Assembly (NCBI GenBank): GCA_023252195.1
Contig: JAHEXI010000002.1
Coordinates: 124,001 to 188,000, forward strand
DNA: 64,000 bases
Source of the DNA: Pseudonocardiales bacterium
GTDB taxonomy: Bacteria; Actinomycetota; Actinomycetes; Mycobacteriales; Pseudonocardiaceae
Reading direction: 5' to 3'
The stretch's first letter is position 1, and every line of letters begins with the position of its first letter. The notes under the pieces were generated by a model. It searched no databases and was not told where the DNA came from. It worked only from the letters and a program-made list of their open reading frames with translations. The position numbers and the translations under genes are program-made. Positions 46,873-55,055 of this stretch are shown piece after piece.

Positions 46873-47339
46873 ATGAACGATCAGCGGCACCGTGTCGCGG
46901 GCTGCCCGCACCGTGAGCTGGCGGTCGGGTGGGCACTACACGCCCTGGAACCCACCGAAGAGTTACCGGTCGCCGCACACATGCCCGACTGCCCGATCTG
47001 CACCAGCACAGCCACACAGACCGAGGAACTCGGCGCCACGCTGGGCCTGTCCGTCCCGCAGGCGATCCCCAGCACCGAGCTACAGCAGCGGGTACTCAGT
47101 GTCACCGGTGACAGGAGGGCAGCGCCGGTCGTGCCATCGACACCATCAACGCGAGCACGACGCATCACGATGCCATCGTGGCGGCGCACCCGCAGAGCTG
47201 GTCGTGGGCCATGGCCCCGGTAGCCGCCACAGTGATGCTCGCAGGCCCGCTACTGACGACGCCGGGTCATCGTCGTCCGAGTCCGTACGAAGTCACGTGC
47301 AGGCACTGCGACCACACTCGGAGTGCACTCTCGACTTGA
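46873..47339 (+). pseudogene. RskA-like anti-sigma factor, frameshifted
   Basis: The N-terminal part reads RELAVGWALHALEPTEELPV, AAHMPDCPICTSTATQTEEL and GLSVPQAIPSTELQQRVLSV, characteristic of RskA-type anti-sigma-K factors. At about 47113 the frame shifts. The expected membrane helix (SWAMAPVAATVMLAGPLL) follows in another frame, and the extracytoplasmic domain is missing (stop 47337-47339). No sigK-like gene is next to it. Together with the fasciclin and sulfite-oxidase-like genes it indicates a decayed SigK-type locus. Confidence 0.7.
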
Positions 47340-47763
47340 GGCCGCCCGCTTCGCCGTGCGCTACGACCTCCTCGATCACGATCAGCATGGTCCCGAAGGC
47401 CGCACGAGGACGGGGTAGTCGAGAGTGCGCCGATGCGGCTGCACAGTTCGCCGGCTGAGTCCGGTCCCGCAGCTGATGCATCCATCGAATGTAGCGCCCG
47501 TTGGCGGGTGTGCCGACCGGCCTTGCCCGTTAGAACAAGTCCTCGTCACCTGGGCGGGCTGAGCCCTCGCGTCGGCGATCGTCGCTGATCCGGCGACCAA
47601 TCGTTTACTCCTCGACCCGACCAGTGGGTGTGCCGAAGGTACTCACCTGCAACAATAGTTGAACGCTCTACTGATAAGCTCCGTGACGTCATTTGATCTT
47701 ACTGGGTCCTGGCTTAGGGTGCGCTGCCGGGCCATCTCGAAGGTCATTCCGGTGGAAGGGTGG
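47340..47763. other. Intergenic stretch without recognised features
   Basis: Scattered short frames only; no gene, repeat or hairpin could be supported. Confidence 0.35.
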
Positions 47764-48558
47764 CTAGCGGGCTTGGGCGTGCGCGCCGGTTCCGGTGGTG
47801 GCTGGGTGGTGTTGGGTGCGCGTCGGGTGTGCTGTTGGGGTGGGTGTGCGCTCGTCCAGTTTTTGGAGCTGGGAGTCGAGGTAGGTTTTTAGGCGGGTGC
47901 GGTAGTCGCGCTCGAAGGTGCGTAGTTCGTCGATCTTTTTCTCCAGGGTGTTTTTCTCCTGGCTGAGCGCACCGAGGGTCTCGGTGTGCTTGCGGGCCGC
48001 GTCGCGTTCCAACGCCGCGGCTTTCTCTCGGGACTCACGGTCTCGGGTTTCGGCTCGGCTGCGGGCGTCGTTGAGCAGGGTCTCGGCCTGGATCTTGGTC
48101 TGGGTGACCATGTTCTCGGCTTTCGCCTTGGCTTCGGAGAGCAGCTGTTGGGAGGTGGCGTGGGCCTGGCTGAGCATCGTGTCGGCTTCGGTCTTGGCGT
48201 CGCTGGTCATCCGGTCGGCGATCTCCTGGGCCAGGCCCAAGACCTTGGCCGCGTGGACATGAGGCTGTCCACCGGGCGAGGTGTGCTCGCTGGCCATTGG
48301 CGGTGCCACCGGGGCCATCACCGGGCGAGGTGGCTCCAGTGGGCGACGGACGGGTGCGGTGTCGACCGGGGCGGCGCGCAGCTGTTGATCGAGTTGCTTG
48401 ACCTGGTTGCGGAGATCTGCGTTGTCCTGGATCAACCGGGTCAGCTCGGCCTGTACCAGGTCGAGGAAGGCGTCCACTTCGTCTCCGTGGTAGCCGCGCT
48501 TGCCGATCGGTGGCTTACTGAACGCGACGTTGTGAACATCTGTGGGGGTCAACGGCAT
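47764..48558 (-). CDS. wag31: Wag31/DivIVA-type polar growth scaffold (likely paralogue)
   Basis: This 264-residue protein begins with the actinobacterial DivIVA N-terminus [20 protein letters not shown] and [17 protein letters not shown], the membrane-curvature-sensing coiled coil. A Pro-rich linker (about 70-100) and a long C-terminal coiled coil (about 105-235) follow, then a His/Thr/Pro tail. Wag31 recruits wall synthesis to cell poles. The canonical copy normally sits in the ftsZ-sepF cluster; here it is inside the mobile region with unrelated neighbours, so a second copy is inferred. Whether another copy exists cannot be seen. Confidence 0.88.
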   Translation of the reverse strand: MPLTPTDVHNVAFSKPPIGKRGYHGDEVDAFLDLVQAELTRLIQDNADLRNQVKQLDQQLRAAPVDTAPVRRPLEPPRPVMAPVAPPMASEHTSPGGQPHVHAAKVLGLAQEIADRMTSDAKTEADTMLSQAHATSQQLLSEAKAKAENMVTQTKIQAETLLNDARSRAETRDRESREKAAALERDAARKHTETLGALSQEKNTLEKKIDELRTFERDYRTRLKTYLDSQLQKLDERTPTPTAHPTRTQHHPATTGTGAHAQAR

Positions 48559-49421
48559 CGGATCACCTCACGCACTCCTCGACTGGTGCCCTGGACTGGT
48601 GCCTTGGCCTGGTCTGTCGGTCCCCAAGGAGCCCGGCGGCCGTTACCGGCTGGGATCGAGCACCGCAGCCGCATGGTTACCAGCAGCAACAAAGCCATAA
48701 CGGACATCCGGATGTAGCGGGAGAGGACGGCTCACTGCGCTCATCGGCCTTAGCCTGAGTCAGCCAATTCCTCAGACACGACTGCGAAATCCGTAGATCC
48801 TTCGCCAATGAGTTGCTCCACGGTTGGTGCCTTGGGGGTGTGGGGTTGGCTTTGCCGGCCGTCCTCCTGGGCCAGTCTTGCCGGCGCCCTGTTCGCTGTT
48901 GGTGTGGTGTTACACATTCAGGCTGTAGCCGAAGGGCTTTTTGGAACCATCGATTTACTCGGCGCCTTATTCATAGGCCTGAGGGGCTCGGAGTGAGCCT
49001 GATTAGCCGCGAGGCACCATTGACAGCGGCATCCCATTCGGTGACCAGCTAGCGTCCCGTGTGGCGCGTCAGAAATCTGAAGACGACCTGGTTCGCTCAT
49101 CGCTGACACCTCCGGGGGAGTGGCGGTGGTTGCTTATTCACCGTTGCAGAGCCCGCACGCTCAGGCAAGAAAAGATGCACGTAGGGGTGACACCCAATGC
49201 AAGTACACATGTACGCCACGTACAAAACGCAATCTAGCGCGATACTGGTCGCGAGGTGACCACGGTGGTGCGGGCGATGGGGGACCTCGATCAAGCGCTG
49301 ATCGCCGAACAGGTCGCCGGTGGGAGTGTGCTTCGGTCGGGCAGCCACGTCTAATCGGCCTCAGGACGTGGCTGGGTGAGCTGAGTGGGTTGGGCAGGTG
49401 CCCGGTGTCCGGGCGGCACGG
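48559..49421. other. Gene-poor stretch between wag31 and the integrase remnant
   Basis: The first 150 bases should contain the wag31 promoter. A 62-codon plus-strand frame at 48808-48996 encodes a hydrophobic segment (GALFAVGVVLHIQAVAEGLF) without a ribosome site. Nothing else is recognisable. Confidence 0.35.
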
Positions 49422-50345
49422 TCACAGGCCGCGGCGTTGCCTTTCCTCATACGCCTCACGGCGGCGTTGGTCGGTGATTTTAGGTGTAGCCGCTGACCGA
49501 TCCCAGGCCGCGGTGCCCGAGGGTTTCGGCGGTGAGCCGGGCGTCGCCCATCGACTCTGGGGGCAGGATCCCTAGCGTGTGGCGGAGTTGGTGGGGGTGA
49601 AACGCCGGGATACCAAGCTGGCCGGGCGAGGTGGCGACACACGTGCTGGGCACCGGCGGGTGGTCAGCCGGTTGGAGCTGGCGGCCTTGCTGGCCGGTTG
49701 GAAGCCGATGAACAGCGCGGGGGAGTAATCCTCGCGGGCGTGCAGGTAGTCCTCGACCGCCGCCCGGGCTTTCTCGATGACCTGCACGACGCGCTCGCGG
49801 TCGCCCTTGCCGAGCACCCATAGACGCTGCGGTTTCCCGTCGTTGCGGTCCAGGCGCAGCATTTCGGCGATGCGTGCACCGGTGGACAACAACAACAAGA
49901 TCAGGGCCCGGTCGCGTTACTGGGCCAGCGTGTCGCTCGGGAGTGCGTCTAGCAGATGGTCGCGGTCGGTGGCTTCCAATAACTTGGGCAGCCGTTCGGG
50001 CAGCTTGGGTACATCGATGGTGGCTGCGAGGTCACCTGGCAGCCATTCTTCGCGGGCGGCGAACCGCAGGAAGCTGCGCAGCGCCACCAGGCGGCGGGAG
50101 CGGGTGGAGATGGCCAGCGGCCGCCGCGCGCCCTTCGGGCCGGTGCGCAACCGAGCCAAGTGCTGCTGGTAGCCGCGCAGGAGCTCCCGGTCCAGTCCAG
50201 CGATGTCGGGGATGCCGGTGTCGCCGCCAGCGAAGTCACTGAAGCGCCGCAGGTCGCCGCGGTACCCCTCGACGGTGCCGGGCGAGGCGTGCCGGTCGAG
50301 CTCCAACCAGCCCAGGCACTCGCGCTCATCGGCATGAGTGTGCAC
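49422..50345 (-). pseudogene. Tyrosine site-specific integrase, inactivated
   Basis: The GTG start at 50345 leads to a core-binding domain (CLGWLELDRHASPGTVEGYR, LVALRSFLRFAAREEWLPGD). TAA at 49917-49919 interrupts LAQ-stop-RDRALILLLLSTGARIAEM, where the catalytic Arg lies. A frameshift near 49640 precedes HPHQLRHTLG (His-x-x-Arg) and LGHRGLGSVSGYT. A second one-base insertion separates that from KITDQRRREAYEERQR. Rejoined, it would be an XerC/D-like recombinase of about 307 residues. The gene starts inside the repeated arm next to the right junction, the usual int-attP arrangement. Confidence 0.8.
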
Positions 50346-50469
50346 TCAGCCGCTCACGCTGCGCGAGCGGGATGCGGACCGCAACTGGTTGCGTCCTCAG
50401 AGACGGTGTACGGAGTTATCGCCGGTCAGCGGTGTGGTGTCGTGAGATGGCCACCTTGTCGATTTCCGC
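50327..50469. other. attR-like junction with integrase-side arm
   Basis: These 143 bp match 25572-25714 without gaps. They end in the core GTCGATTTCCGC (50458-50469), after which the sequence is chromosomal. The integrase start codon is within it. Confidence 0.75.
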
Positions 50470-50481
50470 TTCAACGTGTGA
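50458..50481 (+). pseudogene. ychF: Displaced native 3' end of ychF
   Basis: GTC GAT TTC CGC TTC AAC GTG TGA encodes V-D-F-R-F-N-V-stop, the C-terminus expected of YchF (family ends x-F-x-F-N-V). It has no coding sequence of its own upstream because the element arm abuts it. Confidence 0.75.
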
Positions 50482-50541
50482 TTCCACCACCCGTCTCAGC
50501 CCGCGCGATGCGGCGGCGAGGTCGTGCGGTCGGCTGCTTCG

Positions 50542-50733
50542 TCACGTCGCACGGGATGGGTCGGCAAGTTCGATGCCGATGGCGACGACACCGAGGGCTT
50601 CCCGCTCGGGAGGATAGATCTGGCGGATGTTGGCCAGTTGCTCCTGTTTGGTCGCTAGTGGGTTGACCGAGGCGCCGGTTTCGTGGGCGAACCTGTCGTC
50701 GAAGTAGGCGTAATCGGTGGAGCGTGCGGTCAT
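50542..50733 (-). CDS. Hypothetical 63-residue protein
   Basis: Reads MTARSTDYAYFDDRFAHETG, SVNPLATKQEQLANIRQIY, PPEREALGVVAIGIELADPS. Composition looks protein-like, but I do not recognise a family. It may be a remnant. It lies just beyond the right junction on the chromosomal side. Confidence 0.35.
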   Translation of the reverse strand: MTARSTDYAYFDDRFAHETGASVNPLATKQEQLANIRQIYPPEREALGVVAIGIELADPSRAT

Positions 50734-51146
50734 GAGTCGGCCAAGTTCCTTGACGGGTGAACGAGCGGATCGTATGCCGTGTAGCAGCGAACGCCGAAGT
50801 GCTGGTCAGAGCCGTGATCCGGCCACGGCACTGGTCGAAACGTTCAGTGGAGGTTCCGCTTCAAGCGTGCCGACGCACGTTTGCGCAGCTAGCACGTTGA
50901 CGCACGGCGGCAACGCTGCGCAGACTCTCGCAAGTTTTCTGATTCAGAGCGTTCCATGATCAGGCTGGCGTGGATACACTCCGTACACGACGAGAGGCAG
51001 GACCGTGCGTACCGGAAGCGAATCGACTGCTGTGTATCGCGCGGAGCCCGCGGGATCCTTGAGTCGGAGCCGTTATGAGCCGGGCGGTCCTCGGCGTGGC
51101 CGACGACGCATGTGTCTTTCAATTACGCAGAGCCTAAGGAGAAATC
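50734..51146. other. Intergenic stretch without recognised features
   Basis: No gene is supported. It ends with the leader and strong ribosome site of the small membrane-protein gene. Confidence 0.35.
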
Positions 51147-51320
51147 ATGCACGAATATGGCGTCTCACTTTTCGGTCTCGTGTACATCATCATCGGTGTC
51201 GTGGTAGCGCTCAGCAACGGATATACTATTCATAGCGGCGGTGAGCTCCTGTCGTTCGTACTGGCTATGTTCCTCTGGCCTCTCGTGCTTCTTAACGTTA
51301 ATCTCCATGTCGCCGTCTAG
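51147..51320 (+). CDS. Small two-helix membrane protein (57 aa)
   Basis: ATG 51147 follows a good ribosome site (AAGGAG, 6-nt spacing). The product MHEYGVSLFGLVYIIIGVVV, ALSNGYTIHSGGELLSFVLA, MFLWPLVLLNVNLHVAV has two hydrophobic helices around a polar loop and ends at TAG 51318-51320. Similar short proteins occur in other actinobacteria as hypotheticals; function unknown. Confidence 0.65.
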   Translation: MHEYGVSLFGLVYIIIGVVVALSNGYTIHSGGELLSFVLAMFLWPLVLLNVNLHVAV

Positions 51321-51689
51321 CGCCACGGGATGAATCGGGGCGGGTCCAACGCACCGCCGATTGCCAGCACATGGCTAGCCGACGGTGCCAGGTCTCGTGT
51401 CGGGTACGGCCGAGCCGAGCACGATCCAGCTCCAAGCAAACCACGTCAGGCCGCCAGCGCCGGCGGCGAGTCCAGCAGTGGGTTGAATAACACGAGAGCG
51501 CAGCCGAGTAGTGCACTCCAGGCTGATAATCGCAACGTCCAGGTAACCCGCAACAAGGCATAGGCCACGGCCACGGTCCAGGCCCTCGTCGTGCGGTTCC
51601 TCGTCGAGATCGACGGGCAACTCCCGCGGGGCGGTGACGCCGAGTTGGCCGGACGATCGGTGGTTGAGGGTGGCTGTGCTGAAATCGTG
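51321..51689. other. Intergenic stretch without recognised features
   Basis: Minus-strand frames continue from the transposase remnant but carry no family resemblance; nothing else was seen. Confidence 0.3.
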
Positions 51690-51915
51690 GCGACTGCCTC
51701 AGCGGAGGAGTGTCCACCGGGTGTGGGCAGATATTCGGTCACGGCCGCGCGCCGGATGGCTATCTGTTCCCGCAGGGCACGACGATGCGCGGCGCGTGCG
51801 GCTTGGATGTCTTTGAGGGTGATCGTTTCGCTGACGTGCTCGGGGTTGATCGCTCGGCACAGGAACCGGTCGTGGTGGAACATCCGGATCTCGCTCAGAT
51901 CGCGGGGGTCATAGA
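51690..51915 (-). pseudogene. Mu-type (rve/Mu C-terminal) DDE transposase fragment
   Basis: The frame reads [59 protein letters not shown], the C-terminal beta-barrel and tail of Mu/Tn552-like transposases. The catalytic core is absent. It directly abuts a recombinase fragment upstream. Confidence 0.6.
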
Positions 51916-52080
51916 CGTCTTCGGAATGGCGGTCTTGGTGGCGATCTGGCCGAGGCTGTCGCCCTGGCCTTGGAGTAGCCGCGCGTACTCAATCTTGTCG
52001 GCGGGGTGGGCGACCGGGCGGCCGACACGCCGGCCGGCGGCTTCGGCGACGGCGCGGGCCGCGTTCGGCGGTGAAGGAAT
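51916..52080 (-). pseudogene. Serine resolvase C-terminal fragment
   Basis: [20 protein letters not shown] and [29 protein letters not shown] give the linker and helix-turn-helix of resolvase/invertase family recombinases. The catalytic domain is missing, and the frame breaks at the transposase fragment, marking a deletion junction. Confidence 0.6.
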
Positions 52081-52117
52081 GGAACGCTCGTCGTCTCACC
52101 GATTGGCGTCAGTCAGG

Positions 52118-52540
52118 ATGTGCGGCGTGGACCGAACAAGGGCAGTGGAGATCTTGGGTCGGTTCCACGCCGCCCAGAGCGCTTTCTACATCGGTGGGGA
52201 CGCCGACGCCGTCCGCGTCCTGTTGACCGAGGACGTCGCGTGGCACGTGCCGGGTCGCAATGCCATTGCCGGCGACTACCGGGGCACCGACGCCGTCCTC
52301 GCTTACTTCACGCGTCGACGAGAGCTTGCTGAGCGGACGTTTCGGATGCACCCGCGGGATGTGCTAGTGGGCGAGGGAGACGAGGTCGCCGTCGTGACCG
52401 ACGGCACCGCCGTCATCGGAGGTGTCGAGCGCGGCTGGTCGACGGTCGGTCTCTACCGGATTCGCGAGGAGCGGGTGGCCGCGTGTTGGTTGTTGCCCCT
52501 CGACGGCGACGCCTTCGACGCCATCTGGGCCGCGCCATAG
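52118..52540 (+). CDS. NTF2-like/SnoaL-type protein
   Basis: The protein has 140 residues. The fold is suggested by an N-terminal helix (AVEILGRFHAAQSAFYIGGD), TEDVAWHVPGRNAIAGDYRG, and the alternating strands DVLVGEGDEVAVVTDGTA and GWSTVGLYRIREERVAACWL. Members are small ligand-binding or isomerase-like proteins with varied roles, and no substrate can be inferred. ATG 52118 is chosen; GTG 52127 is possible. Confidence 0.75.
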   Translation: MCGVDRTRAVEILGRFHAAQSAFYIGGDADAVRVLLTEDVAWHVPGRNAIAGDYRGTDAVLAYFTRRRELAERTFRMHPRDVLVGEGDEVAVVTDGTAVIGGVERGWSTVGLYRIREERVAACWLLPLDGDAFDAIWAAP

Positions 52541-52555
52541 TTCCCCGTTCGATCG

Positions 52556-53040
52556 TCAGTCCACCACCAGGCCGTTCTTGGCGGCGAAGGGATCCCAGGT
52601 CGGATTGCGGTGCCAGTCGTACTCCACCCGATCGGCGACGGCAGTGGCCTGCCGGCCGCGGCGAGGACCCCGGAGCCCGTACAGATCGAGGTGACGAGCT
52701 CGGCCTGCAGGGCCCACGCGGCGAGCCACGCACCAAAGGAGCGGTCCTGGACGAGCGTGCGGATCCCGATCCCGATCCCGATCCCGATCCCGATCCCGCA
52801 TGGCACAAGCACAACGTCCGGGCGGGGTGCGTCCCGGTAGGACTGATCGGCGACAACGATCGGCCCCTGAGCGCTGCGCACGAGCCCCGCCTTCTCGCCG
52901 AGGAGAAGGACCTCGAAGCGGTCGGCAGCGCACCGAACAGTTCAACGGGGCCGAAGACGTCGAGCAGCTCGAAGCGATCGAACAGCACGACGCCGACGCG
53001 ACGTGGCGCCCGGGGCTCGTCGATGCTCCCGGTGCCTCCA
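52556..53040 (-). pseudogene. DJ-1/PfpI family gene, frameshifted and repeat-expanded
   Basis: The start VGVVLFDRFELLDVFGPVEL is followed, after one missing base, by DRFEVLLLGEKAGLVRSAQG and PDVVLVPCG. A (GI)6 tract then replaces the usual short GG-G-T-R loop. Next come RTLVQDRSFGAWLAAWA, the nucleophile-elbow Cys in TSICTGSGVLAAAG, a second frameshift, and DRVEYDWHRNPTWDP to NGLVVD-stop. The family includes glyoxalase/isonitrile-hydratase-like enzymes. Two frameshifts make it a pseudogene. Confidence 0.75.
52762..52797. repeat. (GATCCC)6 hexanucleotide tandem repeat
   Basis: Six perfect GATCCC units in tandem encode alternating Gly-Ile on the minus strand inside the DJ-1/PfpI pseudogene. 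Because the unit is 6 bp, copy-number changes keep the frame. Confidence 0.95.
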
Positions 53041-53063
53041 CCCTCCTCGGGCAAGCTGATGCC

Positions 53064-53390
53064 ATGGATGACGCGGCTTCTCCTTCGGTTATTACCGTCT
53101 TCCGCTCCCGGCTCCGGCCCGACGCTACGGCCGACGGCTATGCCGAACTGGCCGCCCGCATGGAGTCTCGCGCCCGGGCCATGGCCGGGTTCATCGACTT
53201 CAAGACCTTCACCGCCACCGACGGAGAACGGGTGTCGATCATCACCTTCGACACGTGGGACCATCATCGTGAGTGGCGTGACGATCCCGAACACCGCGCT
53301 GCCCAGCGGCGTGGGCGCCAGGATTTCTACGCCGAGTACTCAATCTTTGTCTGCGAGCAACGGCACCACCACTATTTTAGGCTTCCCTGA
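53064..53390 (+). CDS. Antibiotic-biosynthesis-monooxygenase (ABM) domain protein
   Basis: This 108-residue ferredoxin-like alpha/beta-barrel protein reads SVITVFRSRLRPDATADGYA, ARMESRARAMAGFIDFKTF, GERVSIITFDTWDHHREWRD. ABM proteins act as cofactor-free monooxygenases or heme-related enzymes, but many are uncharacterised. It is divergent from the DJ-1 pseudogene, and no cluster is adjacent. Confidence 0.8.
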   Translation: MDDAASPSVITVFRSRLRPDATADGYAELAARMESRARAMAGFIDFKTFTATDGERVSIITFDTWDHHREWRDDPEHRAAQRRGRQDFYAEYSIFVCEQRHHHYFRLP

Positions 53391-53872
53391 ACGAACCCAC
53401 CCACAAGAGGTGGTTCACGACCGGAGACGTGATCCGAGATAGATGGCCGGGGCGGCCAGAGCGTGGAAATTGGCGGTGCTGATCACTAACCGACGCTCGC
53501 GCTCAACCAGCAGTCCGGCGCTGCTGTCAGTCTTATGCTGCTTTCATCCAGCAATTTGAACAGCGCTAGGGGTCGGTGTTCGGTGCTTTGCTCGTCCACT
53601 CTTTCCGTCCTGGTCGACGGGCGTAAGCGTAGGGGTCATTAGGGTGGCTGCGCGCATGCTACCTATTTATTGCGAGCCTTCTGTGGCGGTGTGACGAACA
53701 CCGGGCGAACATACGGTTCGCTGACTTCGGCCGGTGTTTTAACTGTCGCCATGACGGCGCCGACGAGAGGCCGCCACTGTGCCCGCACAAGCAAACCAAC
53801 CCGCGGCACCAACTGCGCGGCGGGTCGCGAATGTCCAAGACGGTCTGTGAGCTCCTGGCCTACCGTGTGGTC
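53391..53872. other. Intergenic stretch without recognised features
   Basis: No gene, repeat or hairpin could be supported. It probably includes the promoter for the VOC gene. Confidence 0.35.
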
Positions 53873-54280
53873 ATGTCCCAAAGCCTTCGTCCTTCCGTGC
53901 GGTCTCAGCCGATGATCGCAGTTGCCGACGTGGAGCGGACCAGTCTGTGGTATCAGCAGGTACTCGGCGCCACCAGCGGTCACGGCGGCGCCGAGTACGA
54001 GCAATTACTGGTCAGTAGCGTCATGATCCTGCAGCTGCACCGGCTCGAGGTCGGTCATCACCACGGTGCGATGGGAGACCCTGAGCAGCCGCTCGGAAAC
54101 GGCGTCGCGGTCTGGTTCGAGGTCGACGATTTCGACGCCGCAGTCGGCCGGATCCGCGACGTTGCCGCCGAGATCGTCACCGACGTACACCTCAACCCGA
54201 ACGCTGGCCATCGGGAGATCTGGATCCGCGATCTCGACGGGTACCTCGTCGTCCTCGCCGACTCCCACCGCATTGGGTGA
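53873..54280 (+). CDS. VOC superfamily (glyoxalase/bleomycin-resistance-like) protein
   Basis: The protein has 135 residues: beta-alpha-beta-beta-beta halves with PMIAVADVERTSLWYQQVLG at the start and GVAVWFEVDDFDAAVGRIRD to EIWIRDLDGYLVVLAD in the second half. The C-terminal Glu metal ligand (REIWIRD) is present. Substrate unknown. ATG 53873 is preferred to 53831 because the fold begins right after it. Confidence 0.78.
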   Translation: MSQSLRPSVRSQPMIAVADVERTSLWYQQVLGATSGHGGAEYEQLLVSSVMILQLHRLEVGHHHGAMGDPEQPLGNGVAVWFEVDDFDAAVGRIRDVAAEIVTDVHLNPNAGHREIWIRDLDGYLVVLADSHRIG

Positions 54281-54319
54281 AGGGCGCGCCGCTACCTGAT
54301 AGCCAACGCGGTTCGCAAG

Positions 54320-55015
54320 TCAGCCGCAGCTTGGTAGCTGTTCGAGATGTCCCGTCCCAGGGCCAGCGGTTGCTGACGAACTGCCAACGGCTAGGCGCGG
54401 CAGGAGTATCTGCACCAGCGGGCCGATCGCCAGGGCGTACAGCACGGTGGCGACCCCGAGGGTGCCGCCGAGTGCCCAGCCGCTCGCGACGACCGCGATC
54501 TCGAGGACCGAGCGAACCCGCCGCACCGACCCACCGGTGCGGCGGACCAGACCGGTCATCAGGCCGTCCCGGGGACCAGGCCCCAGGCGGGCACCGATGT
54601 AGGCGGCGGTCGCCACCGCGTTGAGCGCGATCCCCGCAGCCGCCAACAGCCCGCGCACCGGCAGGGAATCCGTAACCGGCAGCAACGTCAGTGCGGCGTC
54701 CACCGAGACCCCGATGACGACGACGTTGCTGATCGTGCCGAACCCGGGCTTCTCCCGCAGCGGAATCCACAAAAGCAGCACGATCGCTCCGACGACGATC
54801 GAGACAGTGCCGATCGAGTGATGGAGGTGGCTGGCCAAACCCTGGTGCAACACGTCCCACGGCATGTTGCCAAGGCGGGAACGGATCAACAGCGCCATGG
54901 AGACGCCGTAGAGCGCCAAACCGGCGGCTAGCTGGCCGAGCCGCCGGCCCAGTCGGGATGGCCGGGCGGATGACGGCACCGAGATCGCTTGTTGCACCCA
55001 GGCAGTATGAGTCAT
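54320..55015 (-). CDS. YczE-like integral membrane protein
   Basis: This 231-residue protein has about five hydrophobic helices and the family segments LYGVSMALLIRSRLGNMPWD, LLWIPLREKPGFGTISN and AAYIGARLGPGPRDGLMTG. YczE proteins are predicted transport-related membrane proteins. It is divergent from a MocR regulator that probably controls it. The start ATG at 55015 is the first base of the shared operator; a start at 55057 is possible but would read through the operator. Confidence 0.8.
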   Translation of the reverse strand: MTHTAWVQQAISVPSSARPSRLGRRLGQLAAGLALYGVSMALLIRSRLGNMPWDVLHQGLASHLHHSIGTVSIVVGAIVLLLWIPLREKPGFGTISNVVVIGVSVDAALTLLPVTDSLPVRGLLAAAGIALNAVATAAYIGARLGPGPRDGLMTGLVRRTGGSVRRVRSVLEIAVVASGWALGGTLGVATVLYALAIGPLVQILLPRLAVGSSSATAGPGTGHLEQLPSCG

Positions 55016-55043
55016 GATTGGACTGTGAACTACAGTCCAATCA
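55015..55043. promoter_or_regulatory. Inverted-repeat operator between yczE and yczR
   Basis: TGATTGGACTGT - GAACT - ACAGTCCAATCA is a perfect inverted repeat with 12-bp arms, 13 bp before the regulator start and at the yczE start. The GGACT/AGTCC half-sites fit those described for MocR-type regulators. Binding by the adjacent regulator is inferred. Confidence 0.75.
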
Positions 55044-55055
55044 GAGGTCAGTGGC

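Larger units (their letters stand above)
18236..50469. mobile_element. Decayed integrated island (about 32 kb) in ychF
   Basis: The two ends are hybrid junctions: ychF plus element arm at 18236, and element arm plus native ychF tail at 50458. A tyrosine integrase pseudogene lies at the right end and reads inward from the junction. Internal copies of the junction suggest several elements integrated in tandem. The content is mosaic, rich in transposase remnants and broken genes. No replication, transfer or phage structural genes were recognised, so its original type (genomic island, integrative element or prophage) is unknown. Confidence 0.7.

Noticed and set aside
52762-52797. Possible CRISPR array
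   Set aside because: Units are 6 bp with no spacers; no other regularly spaced repeats and no cas genes were seen in the window.
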